A stretch of 64,000 bases of DNA. Source: Sediminibacterium ginsengisoli (GTDB lineage Bacteria > Bacteroidota > Bacteroidia > Chitinophagales > Chitinophagaceae). The stretch is from NCBI RefSeq assembly GCF_900167075.1, contig NZ_FUWH01000013.1, positions 25,949-89,948 of the forward strand, read 5' to 3'. The notes beneath the pieces are model-generated. The model saw only the letters and a list, made by a program, of their open reading frames with translations. It was not told the origin of the DNA and made no database searches. Position numbers and translations under genes: made by a program. Positions 8,968-17,505 of the stretch are shown here, one piece after another. Numbering within the stretch: position 1 is the stretch's first letter; each line of letters opens with the position of its first letter.

Positions 8968-11109
8968 ATGAAACCAATGCTTCTGCTTTGCGCCGGTATT
9001 GTATGTTTGTGTGCCTGTAAACAGAAAGGAAGTCAATTAACAACATTTAAACCCATAACAGTGCAGTACCCGGTTACAGAAAAAGATACTACCATTAACG
9101 ACGTTTATTTCGGAACCCGGGTGGCCGACCCCTACCGTTGGCTGGAAGACGATACCAGTGCCCGTACAGCGGCCTGGGTGGCCGCAGAGAATAAGGTAAC
9201 GCAGGACTATCTTGCCCGGATCCCTTTCCGCGACGCTATCCGCAAACGCTACGAGCATCTGTTCAATTACGAAAAATATTCCGCTCCTTTCAAAGAAGGT
9301 AAATACACTTATTACTACCGCAATACCGGCCTGCAGAACCAGAGCGTATTATACAGGGAAACAGGCGATGGTAAAACACCGGAAGTATTCCTCGACCCCA
9401 ATCTTTTTTCAAAGGATGGCACTACTTCCCTTGCAGGTATCAGCTTTACGCAGGACGGATCGATGGCTGCCTACAATATCTCTGAAGGCGGTAGCGACTG
9501 GCAGAAGATCATCGTGCTCGATGCCGAAACAAAAAAACAGATCGGCGACACGATGCAGGACGTCAAATTCAGCGGCGCCAGCTGGAAAGGCAACGAAGGC
9601 TTTTATTACAGTACCTATAACCGCCCTAAAGAAGGCAGTTTTCTTGCAGGAAAAACAGATGCCCACAAGCTTTACTTCCACAAAACCGGTACCCCGCAAC
9701 AGCAGGATCAGCTCGTATTCGGCGATAAGACACAAAAAAGGTATGTAGGCGGCTATGTAACAGAAGACCAGCGCTGGCTGATCATTACCGCAGCAGATGC
9801 CACATACGGAAATGAACTGTATGTGCAGGATCTCCGTACACCCGGCTCCCCTGTTGTGCCACTGGTAACAGACATGAAGAATTCTCATTACGTGATCCAC
9901 AGCGACGATCAGTTCTTTTATATCCAGACCGACAAGGATGCCCCTACCGGCAAACTGGTTACCGCGCCGGTCAATAATCCTGGTATGGCCAACTGGAAAA
10001 CACTGGTTCCTGCCAGACCGGAAGTACTGACCAGTTCAACAGGCGGCGGGTTCCTTTTCTGTTCTTATCTGAAAGATGCAGTGTCTAAAGTTTATCAGCA
10101 CAGCATGGATGGTAAAATGATCCGCGAGATCCGGCTACCGGGTCTGGGAACAGCAGATGGCTTCGGTGCCAAACAAAAAGAGACAGAGCTGTATTATTCA
10201 TTCACATCCTATATTGAACCACGCACATTATATAAACTCGATATCGCGAGTGGCAGAACTGAATTGTACAAACAGTCAAAAGTAGAATTCAAACCATCCG
10301 ATTATGAATCAAAGCAGGTATTCTACAACTCGAAAGATGGCACGAAGATCCCGATGATCATCACCTATAAAAAAGGACTTGAACTGAACGGCAAAAACCC
10401 CTGCCTTTTATATGGCTACGGAGGCTTCAGCGTGAGTATCACACCATTCTTCAGCACATCGAGTATGATCCTGCTCGAGAATGGCGGCATACTTGCAGTA
10501 CCTAATATCAGGGGTGGCGGTGAATATGGCGAAGAATGGCATCAGCAGGGCATCAAAACAAAAAAACAGAATGTATTTGACGATTTTGTTGCAGCTGCTC
10601 AATACCTGAAAGACAATAAATACACCAGTTCAGAATACCTGGCACTGGAAGGCGGATCCAATGGTGGCCTGCTGGTGGGGGCCTGCATTACACAGCATCC
10701 AGACATGTGCAAGGTTGCCTTCCCTGCGGTAGGCGTGCTGGACATGCTGCGCTATCACAAATTCACCGCGGGAGCCGGCTGGGCGTACGACTATGGAACC
10801 AGTGAAGAAAGTAAAGAGATGTTCGAATATCTTTATCATTACTCGCCCCTGCACAATGTAAAAGCAACAGCTTACCCGGCTACAATGATCACTACTGCAG
10901 ATCACGACGATCGTGTAGTACCGGCACACAGTTTTAAATTTGCCGCCACTTTACAGGAAAAGCACAATGGCAGTAACCCTGTACTTATCCGTATTGAAAC
11001 CAAGGCTGGGCACGGAGCCGGTAAAAGCACCCAGCAGGTGATAGACGGCGAGACTGATAAATGGAGTTTTATGTTCTATAATATCGGGCTTCAGCCTTAC
11101 TATAAATAA
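8968..11109 (+). CDS. Prolyl oligopeptidase family serine peptidase (S9A)
   Basis: This 713-residue lipoprotein (signal ending V-C-L-C-A-C) has a seven-bladed propeller in the middle and a C-terminal alpha/beta hydrolase domain. The catalytic triad is visible: Ser564 in G-G-S-N-G-G-L, Asp within D-H-D-D-R-V-V-P (645-652), and His682 in A-G-H-G-A-G-K. The N-terminus carries Y-F-G-T-R-V-A-D-P-Y-R-W-L-E-D, typical of S9A enzymes. It cleaves short peptides after proline. The lipoprotein signal places it in the periplasm or at the outer membrane, unlike the cytosolic animal enzyme. It is monocistronic, with a long perfect hairpin overlapping its stop codon. Confidence 0.93.
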   Translation: MKPMLLLCAGIVCLCACKQKGSQLTTFKPITVQYPVTEKDTTINDVYFGTRVADPYRWLEDDTSARTAAWVAAENKVTQDYLARIPFRDAIRKRYEHLFNYEKYSAPFKEGKYTYYYRNTGLQNQSVLYRETGDGKTPEVFLDPNLFSKDGTTSLAGISFTQDGSMAAYNISEGGSDWQKIIVLDAETKKQIGDTMQDVKFSGASWKGNEGFYYSTYNRPKEGSFLAGKTDAHKLYFHKTGTPQQQDQLVFGDKTQKRYVGGYVTEDQRWLIITAADATYGNELYVQDLRTPGSPVVPLVTDMKNSHYVIHSDDQFFYIQTDKDAPTGKLVTAPVNNPGMANWKTLVPARPEVLTSSTGGGFLFCSYLKDAVSKVYQHSMDGKMIREIRLPGLGTADGFGAKQKETELYYSFTSYIEPRTLYKLDIASGRTELYKQSKVEFKPSDYESKQVFYNSKDGTKIPMIITYKKGLELNGKNPCLLYGYGGFSVSITPFFSTSSMILLENGGILAVPNIRGGGEYGEEWHQQGIKTKKQNVFDDFVAAAQYLKDNKYTSSEYLALEGGSNGGLLVGACITQHPDMCKVAFPAVGVLDMLRYHKFTAGAGWAYDYGTSEESKEMFEYLYHYSPLHNVKATAYPATMITTADHDDRVVPAHSFKFAATLQEKHNGSNPVLIRIETKAGHGAGKSTQQVIDGETDKWSFMFYNIGLQPYYK

Positions 11110-11146
11110 ATAAAAATGGGGATGATGATCATCCCCATTTTTATTT
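11108..11146 (+). terminator. Terminator of the prolyl oligopeptidase gene
   Basis: A near-perfect palindrome of 39 bp has a GC-rich core (GGGGATGAT / ATCATCCCC) flanked by A-rich and T-rich arms. It begins inside the stop codon and should act in both directions. Confidence 0.9.
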
Positions 11147-11148
11147 GT

Positions 11149-11184
11149 AACGCCGTGTTGGTCGCCTGACCATGCACCTGTTTT
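11149..11184. repeat. Intergenic direct repeat, copy 1
   Basis: A 36-bp element beginning AACGCCGTG and ending GCACCTGTTTT is repeated at 11416-11451 with four mismatches. Both copies flank about 230 bp of apparently non-coding DNA. Confidence 0.75.
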
Positions 11185-11415
11185 CGTTCCCCACTGATGT
11201 CTCCCGGAAGGACTCATCGCTGCACGATCCTGCTATTCATAAAGCTGATTATAAATTGTAATCCTCAGGCGGTGCTGTCTTCAGTGTCGCTCAGGCCGCT
11301 GGGCCTCGTCTTTGCGCCAGCGCTGCGCTGGGTACCAAACCCAAAGAGACGCCTCTGCAAAGACTGGTAAATTTATCTGATGTATTATTCTTCGAACACA
11401 TGGGCCGCCTAACCT
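11185..11415. other. Non-coding spacer bounded by direct repeats
   Basis: This stretch lies between the convergent ends of the peptidase gene and the LTxxQ-like gene. I see no gene. It contains inverted motifs (GTCTTTGC near 11308 facing GCAAAGAC near 11357) and a GC-rich block (GCGCCAGCGCTGCGCTGG) that could fold. It may be a decayed mobile or repeat element. Confidence 0.4.
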
Positions 11416-11451
11416 AACGCCGTGCTGGGCGCCCGACCACGCACCTGTTTT
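11416..11451. repeat. Intergenic direct repeat, copy 2
   Basis: Second copy of the 36-bp element at 11149. Most differences are T in copy 1 against C in copy 2 (G-T-G-C-T-G-G-G-C-G-C-C-C versus G-T-G-T-T-G-G-T-C-G-C-C-T). Confidence 0.75.
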
Positions 11452-11471
11452 ATTTTGCGGAGCGCATAAGA

Positions 11472-11858
11472 TTACCTCCTGCCCTTACGCTCTTTTCTTT
11501 TTTCCATGAGTTTGTCTTTGCGGCTCTCTTTTTGTTCCAGATAAGCAGCATATTGCTTCTCATCGAGTACAGATTTCAGGCTGTTGTCTTTTTTATCCTG
11601 TATTTCTTTGGCTTTACCAAGGCGGCTTTTCCTGTCTGTTCCGTCGTTTTTAAGCGCCTGCAGGTTTTTCGCATATTCGAGCTCTATTTCCTTCACCTTG
11701 TTTTCCTGGTCGGCGGTAAGCGTTATTTTTTTCTTCAGCTGGCCGGTTTGAATTTCTGCCAGTTGTTCGGGAGAACGTTTCGCCTGTCTGCCATCCTGTG
11801 CGGAAGCTGTTAAACCAATGGTTGCCCCGATCAGCAGGAATAAAAAGTATTTTTTCAT
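11472..11858 (-). CDS. Small secreted LTxxQ-like (Spy/CpxP-like) protein
   Basis: This 128-residue protein starts at the ATG at 11858, which puts a clear signal peptide (M-K-K-Y-F-L-F-L-L-I...A-S-A-Q) at the N-terminus; an upstream in-frame ATG at 11888 would add ten charged residues before it and is less likely. The mature part is helical and highly charged. It contains L-T-A-D-Q-E-N-K-V, the LTxxQ motif of Spy/CpxP-type periplasmic chaperones and of small Bacteroidota proteins annotated as DUF4890-like. The C-terminus is very basic (K-R-K-E-R-K-G-R-R). A periplasmic chaperone or stress role is inference from the motif only. A purine-rich stretch precedes the chosen start. Confidence 0.7.
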   Translation of the reverse strand: MKKYFLFLLIGATIGLTASAQDGRQAKRSPEQLAEIQTGQLKKKITLTADQENKVKEIELEYAKNLQALKNDGTDRKSRLGKAKEIQDKKDNSLKSVLDEKQYAAYLEQKESRKDKLMEKRKERKGRR

Positions 11859-11936
11859 ATTTCGTTTTTCTTTCTGATACGAAAACATCTGCCGGGTTTA
11901 ACAGTATCGCCCGTTTTAACATTTTTTTCCCTGAAC

Positions 11937-11965
11937 AAAAAAGCGGTTCCGCAGGGGAACCGCTT
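11937..11965 (-). terminator. Terminator of the 381-residue membrane protein gene
   Basis: A 10-bp perfect stem (AAGCGGTTCC / GGAACCGCTT) with a 5-nt loop is followed on the minus strand by six T residues. Confidence 0.9.
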
Positions 11966-11988
11966 GCCTTGTAGTCCGGCATCGGTTG

Positions 11989-13134
11989 CTATACCTGCTC
12001 TAATACCAATGTAGATGCTGTAATGTCCGGCACGAGTTCTATCTCCTTGCTTCCGTATAATGTAAGCATTGCCTCGTCCTGTCTTTTGTAGTTAACGCTT
12101 GCGGTAAGTATGTATTTACCGGGAAGCATGCCTGTTCTTTCAAACAAACCGTTTTTTGTTTCATTCGGAATAAGGTCGAAAACTTCCTGTTTATCTACGG
12201 ATGTTAATGTTACCACAGCCGCATTAAAGCCTGCACTTTCAACCAGCGCGGCATCTGCATCGGCAATACTGCCGGGCGGTACATCAAGTGTTACCTGTAC
12301 CACTACATTATTCAGAGGCACGGATCCGGAGTTTCCATTGTTTCCGCCGGTATTATCGTTCGGAGGAGGGTTGCCGGTTTTTTTGGTACCCGTAACCGGC
12401 AGCAGTAATTCTTTCATGCGGTCGAGGAATTTCATCACCCTTCCTGAAAAGAAGCCGGAAATAAATGAGAATACAATAACACCATTGCCAATGTTGATAT
12501 CAGCCATACTGCTGCCATCCGACAACACATAATGATAGCCGAGTATCAGGATCAGTGTGCAGGCCGGGGCAAAGAACATTTTTGCAACCTGGCCGGATAT
12601 TTCAGTGGGGTCAAAACTGCCGCAGTCGTCGTCTCCGGCAGTATTGGAACTTTGCGCATTGGCGAGGCTTACATAATAGATCAGGCTGACCAGCACGCCA
12701 AGCAGGCTCCAGAAGAGGGTCTCCATATAAACACTGTTTCCCGTAAGCCAGAAAGTGCTTTCCGCCAGTATTTTCTTTTCAGTCAGATAATCGTAGACCT
12801 GCGCATTATTGAAAAGATTCAGGAGGCTGTCCATCGCTTTTCTTTGTTTACCGATGAGCTTATTGTTAAACTCGGTATCCAGGAAAAGCATGATCAGGCC
12901 GGTACGGGCTTTACGTGCCTGTACACTGTCGGGACTGTTATCCAGGCATTTTTTCACCATCAGCAGCTGGCGTTTATCAAGCTGAACATATTGCTGTCCC
13001 GGTGTGTTCCTGTGTGATAAAATATAAGTACCTGCAGATACCGCCAGCAGGAGGCAAAGTGTGAATAACCAGGCGCCGCCGCTCCAGGTGCGGGCTTTCA
13101 GAAAATTGTTGATGCCGTTGAGAAATTTGTTCAT
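11989..13134 (-). CDS. Unrecognised membrane protein with C-terminal Ig/prealbumin-like domain
   Basis: I do not recognise this 381-residue protein. It has a membrane segment near residues 20-38, helical charged sequence to about 120, and further membrane segments near 137-157, 190-208 and 218-235. A Gly/Asn/Pro-rich linker (about 255-275) follows. The last 110 residues are beta-rich and read as a carboxypeptidase-regulatory or prealbumin-like domain (V-V-V-Q-V-T-L-D-V and G-M-L-P-G-K-Y-I-L-T-A-S-V). The topology suggests an inner-membrane protein whose terminal domain follows a flexible tether. It is transcribed alone, away from the HD-domain gene, with its own strong terminator. No enzymatic motif is visible. 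Confidence 0.65.
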   Translation of the reverse strand: MNKFLNGINNFLKARTWSGGAWLFTLCLLLAVSAGTYILSHRNTPGQQYVQLDKRQLLMVKKCLDNSPDSVQARKARTGLIMLFLDTEFNNKLIGKQRKAMDSLLNLFNNAQVYDYLTEKKILAESTFWLTGNSVYMETLFWSLLGVLVSLIYYVSLANAQSSNTAGDDDCGSFDPTEISGQVAKMFFAPACTLILILGYHYVLSDGSSMADINIGNGVIVFSFISGFFSGRVMKFLDRMKELLLPVTGTKKTGNPPPNDNTGGNNGNSGSVPLNNVVVQVTLDVPPGSIADADAALVESAGFNAAVVTLTSVDKQEVFDLIPNETKNGLFERTGMLPGKYILTASVNYKRQDEAMLTLYGSKEIELVPDITASTLVLEQV

Positions 13135-13391
13135 AGCTCAGGTTAGTTTAATGGTTATAAGGGTGCTTCTGCAGCGTAAGCCTGCAGGATGCCTGATCTG
13201 CCTTTTCCTGGGGGGAAGTTGATGGCCGGGGCCAAAACAGGTGGGGGAACTGTAAAATAAATGCTGTTTCCCGGTATTTGCAAGCGGGAATGAAAATTTC
13301 CCGTAAAATAACCTTACTCCTGCTGAAGGATGACCCACAAGCTTCAGGCAGTGCCTAAAGAATAGTATCTTTAATTATAAAACAGATCCGG

Positions 13392-14600
13392 ATGAATTAC
13401 CAGGCCTTATTGGATGAAGTAAAAGCCCATACCCTCAGTTTTTTCAATGCCCGCCAGGATAATCTGCATGTATACCATAACCTGTCGCACACCACCGATG
13501 TGGTTAAAGCAGCCACACAGATCGCAAACCATTACCAGCTGAATGACAGGGATTTTTTCATTGTACTGACAGCAGCATGGTTTCACGATACCGGCTACCT
13601 TGCCGGTGAAGCCAAAGGACATGAAGAAAAAGGTGCGGAACTTGCCGCGGCATTCCTGCAGGAGCGGGGTTTTGATGCAGAAGGTATCCAGGCGGTTAAG
13701 AACTGTATCCTGGCCACCAGGCTGCCTCAGCAACCACATACCCTCAACGAACGGATCGTTTGCGATGCTGATCTTTTTCACCTCGGCACGGATGATTTTA
13801 TCGACCGGAACAAACTGATGCGCAAAGAGGTTGAAGCTATTTATCATGTGCAGATCACCAAAGACGATTTCCGGGCAAAAACCATTTCCTTATTTGAATC
13901 TCATCATTATCATACCGATTATTGCCAGCTGTTACTGAATGATAAGAAAGAACAGAATCTGCAGCGGCTGAAAGCAAAAGCCGCTGCAGCCGGTAATAAG
14001 GATGCTCCGGCAACAGCACCTGCCAGCCTTTTGGCTGCCGAAACTGCTGCCAGGACATCAAAGAAAAGTGATCGCCCGGAGCGCGGAATAGAGACTATGT
14101 TCAGGATCAGTTCCAATAACCATCAACGATTAAGTGATATGGCCGATAACAAGGCACATATCATGATCACCACTACATCCATCATTATTTCTGTATTGCT
14201 TAGTGTGATGATCCGGAAGCTGGAAGAGTTTCCGCATCTTACCATACCGGTTATCTTATTGCTCGGTGTCTGTGTGATCACGATGGTATTTTCCATCCTT
14301 GCTACAAGACCCACGCTTACCGGCGGCACGTTCACACCTGCTGATATCGCTGAAAAAAAAGTAAACCTCCTTTTTTTCGGAAATTTTTATAAAATGACAC
14401 TGGAAGAATATGATCAGGGCATGCAACAGCTGATGGCCGACAGGGACTTCCTGTATGGCAATCTCATCAGGGACGTACACTCTCAGGGCATTGTCCTGGG
14501 CCGCAAATACAGGCTTTTAAGGATTGCCTACAATGTATTTATGTTTGGCATTGTGATATCTGTGGTAAGCTTCCTGATCGCATCCATTTTTTTCAGGTAA
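13392..14600 (+). CDS. HD phosphohydrolase fused to Pycsar-effector-like membrane domain
   Basis: This 402-residue protein has two parts. Residues about 1-170 form an HD metal-dependent phosphohydrolase: H-N-L-S-H-T-T-D-V near 29-37, W-F-H-D-T-G with His65-Asp66, H-E-E-K-G-A-E, and C-D-A-D-L-F-H. After a low-complexity Ala/Lys linker (190-225), residues about 235-402 contain N-N-H-Q-R-L-S-D-M-A-D-N-K-A-H-I and two membrane segments near 255-275 and 280-300, with a final one near 380-401. This matches the PycTM (formerly DUF5706) domain of Pycsar antiphage effectors. HD enzymes cleave nucleotides or cyclic nucleotides, so it may sense or destroy a nucleotide signal at the membrane. The polyphosphate kinase gene starts 12 nt downstream. 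Defence function is not demonstrated. Confidence 0.8.
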   Translation: MNYQALLDEVKAHTLSFFNARQDNLHVYHNLSHTTDVVKAATQIANHYQLNDRDFFIVLTAAWFHDTGYLAGEAKGHEEKGAELAAAFLQERGFDAEGIQAVKNCILATRLPQQPHTLNERIVCDADLFHLGTDDFIDRNKLMRKEVEAIYHVQITKDDFRAKTISLFESHHYHTDYCQLLLNDKKEQNLQRLKAKAAAAGNKDAPATAPASLLAAETAARTSKKSDRPERGIETMFRISSNNHQRLSDMADNKAHIMITTTSIIISVLLSVMIRKLEEFPHLTIPVILLLGVCVITMVFSILATRPTLTGGTFTPADIAEKKVNLLFFGNFYKMTLEEYDQGMQQLMADRDFLYGNLIRDVHSQGIVLGRKYRLLRIAYNVFMFGIVISVVSFLIASIFFR

Positions 14601-14612
14601 CCCCATTTTTTT

Positions 14613-16643
14613 ATGGCGCAGGGTTTTACTTTTTTCAACAGGGATCTAAGCTGGTTGTCTTTTAATGAAAGAGTGCTCACGGAAGCCGGGAACCCCGCCG
14701 TGCCGCTGGTGGAGCGGATCAGGTTCCTGTCTATCTACTCTTCCAATCTCGATGAATTTTACCGGGTGCGGGTTCCGGCAGTTGCCGCATTACAGCAGCT
14801 GGATAAAGAAGAAGATATTTACAATGATCTTCAGAACAGTATCCTTGCTACTGTAAACAGGCAGCAGGAAATATTCGGCAGGCTATTATCCGGACTGATC
14901 CCGGAGCTGGATGCAGAAGGGATCTGTTTCGTTTACAACCAGCCCCTCCCACCGGTAATTCTGCCGGCGCTGAAACATTTTTTCTTTACGCAGGTACTTG
15001 CATTCCTGCAGCCGGTATACCTCGACGGGGATAATTTCTTCCCTGAAAGCAACCGTTTGTACATGGCTGCTAACGTTTATGGCGAAAGCGGGAACAACAG
15101 CATCGTGCTGATCAATATCCCTTCTGATAAACTGCCGCGCTTTACCGGTATTACGGAAGCCGGCAAACAATACATTGTATTCACAGACGATATTATCAGG
15201 CAATTCCTGCCCCTGCTGTTCAATGATGCAGTTGTAAAGGATCTTTACAGTTTCAAGATCACACGTAACGCAGACCTGAGTCTTGAAGATGAATACGAAG
15301 ATGATCTCGCGGAAAAGATTGAACAGCAGCTTGCCAAAAGGGATCTTGGCCTTGCAACCAGGTTTCTCTATGATCCTGCCATGCCGCTGCACCTGCTCCA
15401 TGCACTGGCTGCTTCGTTCAGTCTGCCTACGGCTGGTCTTGTGGCCGGCGGACGGTACCATAATCTTAAAGACCTCTCCGCATTACCCATACAAAACAAA
15501 GCACTTGAATATCCTACCTGGCCTGCACTTTCACCGGCAGGGAATCCTGATTCGTTACTGGACGAAATAGAGCGCAGAGATATGATCCTGCACACGCCCT
15601 GGCAACAGTACGATACAGTCTTGCGTTTTTTTAATGAAGCTGCATCCAGTCCGGATGTACAGGAGATATATGTTACCCTTTACCGCGTAGCAAACGATTC
15701 GCGTATTGTCAATGCACTGATATCCGCAGCAAGGAACGGAAAAAAAGTATCTGTGCTGGTTGAACTCAAAGCGCGCTTCGACGAAGCCAACAATATCAAA
15801 TGGGCAAGACAGATGAAGAATGCCGGAGTTAAGATCATTTACAGCGTGACCGCATTGAAAGTGCATGCGAAGATCGCGCTGGTGAAAAAAAGCTGCGGCA
15901 TGCGCACACGTTATTACGGTGTACTGTCTACAGGTAATTTTAATGAAAGCACCGCCAGGTTTTATACAGATCATGTGCTGCTGACCGCACATCATGAAAT
16001 CCTGCGCGAGCTGGAACTGCTTTTCATTTTCCTGAGCAAACGCAGAAAGAAAATTCCCGAAGGCCTGATTCATTTCGAACACCTGCTCGTTGCACAATTT
16101 AACCTGCAGCAACGTTTTCTTGCAATGATCGACCGCGAAATCGAACATCACCGCAAGGGCCTCCCCTCCGGCATTACCATCAGACTTAATAATCTCGAAG
16201 AAAAAGTGCTGATCAGCAAACTATACGAAGCTTCCAACGCCGGCGTTCAGGTTCAGCTGATCGTCAGGAGTATTTGCTGTCTTATTCCGGGCATGAAGGG
16301 CCAGAGCGAACATATTACCGTAACACGTATTGTAGACCGGTTCCTGGAACATGGCAGGTTATTCATGTTCTGCAATAACAACCGGGAAGAAATCTACCTC
16401 GGTTCTGCAGACTGGATGAACAGGAATATCTACCGGCGCATCGAAGTCTGCTTCCCCATTTATGATGCTGAGCTCAGACAACAGCTGAAAGAGATTACGG
16501 CATTGCAATTGCAGGATAATGTGCAGGCAGTTCATATCAATACACAACTGGAAAACATAGCCGTGAAAAACGAGCTGCCCCCATTAAGATCGCAGGAAGC
16601 TATTTATGAATATTTAAAACAGCAGCAGTATGCGAAAGTCTAA
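14613..16643 (+). CDS. ppk1: Polyphosphate kinase 1
   Basis: This 676-residue protein is of normal PPK1 length. It begins F-F-N-R-D-L-S-W-L-S-F-N-E-R-V, the N-terminal signature. The phospholipase D-like catalytic half shows V-H-A-K-I-A-L-V (His418, equivalent to the autophosphorylated His of E. coli PPK), S-T-G-N-F-N-E, and F-L-E-H-G-R-L-F (His580, the second active-site His). It reversibly polymerises the ATP gamma-phosphate into polyphosphate at the inner membrane. The stretch R-S-I-C-C-L-I-P-G is the conserved nucleotide/phosphate region. The gene sits in a five-gene run with an HD-PycTM gene before it and a phosphoesterase fusion after it, suggesting linked phosphate or nucleotide turnover. 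Its 3' end overlaps the next gene by 14 nt. Confidence 0.96.
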   Translation: MAQGFTFFNRDLSWLSFNERVLTEAGNPAVPLVERIRFLSIYSSNLDEFYRVRVPAVAALQQLDKEEDIYNDLQNSILATVNRQQEIFGRLLSGLIPELDAEGICFVYNQPLPPVILPALKHFFFTQVLAFLQPVYLDGDNFFPESNRLYMAANVYGESGNNSIVLINIPSDKLPRFTGITEAGKQYIVFTDDIIRQFLPLLFNDAVVKDLYSFKITRNADLSLEDEYEDDLAEKIEQQLAKRDLGLATRFLYDPAMPLHLLHALAASFSLPTAGLVAGGRYHNLKDLSALPIQNKALEYPTWPALSPAGNPDSLLDEIERRDMILHTPWQQYDTVLRFFNEAASSPDVQEIYVTLYRVANDSRIVNALISAARNGKKVSVLVELKARFDEANNIKWARQMKNAGVKIIYSVTALKVHAKIALVKKSCGMRTRYYGVLSTGNFNESTARFYTDHVLLTAHHEILRELELLFIFLSKRRKKIPEGLIHFEHLLVAQFNLQQRFLAMIDREIEHHRKGLPSGITIRLNNLEEKVLISKLYEASNAGVQVQLIVRSICCLIPGMKGQSEHITVTRIVDRFLEHGRLFMFCNNNREEIYLGSADWMNRNIYRRIEVCFPIYDAELRQQLKEITALQLQDNVQAVHINTQLENIAVKNELPPLRSQEAIYEYLKQQQYAKV

Positions 16644-17484
16644 CCTGATCTCCTGTCTCCTGCTTGTTGCAACAGCCAGCTTTACGGCCTGTGCACAGAA
16701 AAAACAATATACCAGCCCGGCCGGCTACGATTTCTCACGGCCTGAAAAATTCTTTCTGCCCGAAAGTCTTACAGAAATATCCGGGATTGCTTTTTACAAA
16801 GGCAACCCCGACAGCATGTACGCCATTCAGGATGAAGAGGGCAAGCTCTTTTACTTCAAACCGGGCGTTAAATCCGTGACCTATGCCAAATACGGCAAAC
16901 ATGGCGACTATGAGGATCTCGCTATCTGTAACAATACCGTAACGATTCTGAAAAGCAACGGCAGTTTATATACATTCCCTTTCAGCGAAGCACGCAATGA
17001 AAAAACAGCGGGAGTGAAAGAATGGAAAAATCTTTTACCCGCCGGCGAATATGAGAGTCTTTATGCAGATAACAACCAGAGCCTGATCTATGTGCTGGGT
17101 AAAAATCTGAAGGAAGACAAAGGCAGACGCAGGGTAAGCGGATTTATCTTCAGACTGATAACAGCTGATTCCCTCGCACCTGCGGGAGAATTTGCGGTGC
17201 ATATGAACCAGCAGGTAAAAGACATGCCTGAAAAAGCCGTGCATCCTTCTGCCCTGTCCAGAAATGATCAGACAAAAGAATGGTATATCCTTTCTTCCGT
17301 GAACAAGGCGCTGATCGTGACCGATACAAACTGGCAGGTAAAAAAAGTATACCTGCTCGATCCTCGGATCTTTCATCACCCGGAAGGCATTGCGTTCGAC
17401 CGGGACAATAACCTCTATATTTCCAATGAAGGCGATGATGCAACAGCTGCCAACCTGCTGAAGTTCATTTATCAGAAACCATAG
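16630..17484 (+). CDS. SdiA-regulated-like beta-propeller lipoprotein
   Basis: This 284-residue protein has a lipoprotein signal ending A-S-F-T-A-C at about residue 21. The mature part has L-T-E-I-S-G-I-A-F, Y-A-I-Q-D-E-E-G-K-L-F-Y-F and H-P-E-G-I-A-F-D-R-D-N-N-L-Y-I-S-N-E-G-D, the pattern of SdiA-regulated / NHL-type propeller proteins with calcium-like Asp clusters. It should be anchored in the periplasm or outer membrane. Its start lies 14 nt inside ppk1, so it is translationally coupled. The metallophosphoesterase fusion follows 21 nt later. The family has no firm biochemical role; some relatives resemble phytases or lactonases, which would suit a phosphate-linked operon but is inference. 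Confidence 0.8.
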   Translation: MRKSNLISCLLLVATASFTACAQKKQYTSPAGYDFSRPEKFFLPESLTEISGIAFYKGNPDSMYAIQDEEGKLFYFKPGVKSVTYAKYGKHGDYEDLAICNNTVTILKSNGSLYTFPFSEARNEKTAGVKEWKNLLPAGEYESLYADNNQSLIYVLGKNLKEDKGRRRVSGFIFRLITADSLAPAGEFAVHMNQQVKDMPEKAVHPSALSRNDQTKEWYILSSVNKALIVTDTNWQVKKVYLLDPRIFHHPEGIAFDRDNNLYISNEGDDATAANLLKFIYQKP

Positions 17485-17505
17485 AATCAGAACAATCCTG
17501 TCATT

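Noticed and set aside
13392-14600. Complete two-gene Pycsar system
   Set aside because: A Pycsar locus needs a pyrimidine cyclase gene. None with intact catalytic residues is adjacent, so I report only an effector-like domain.
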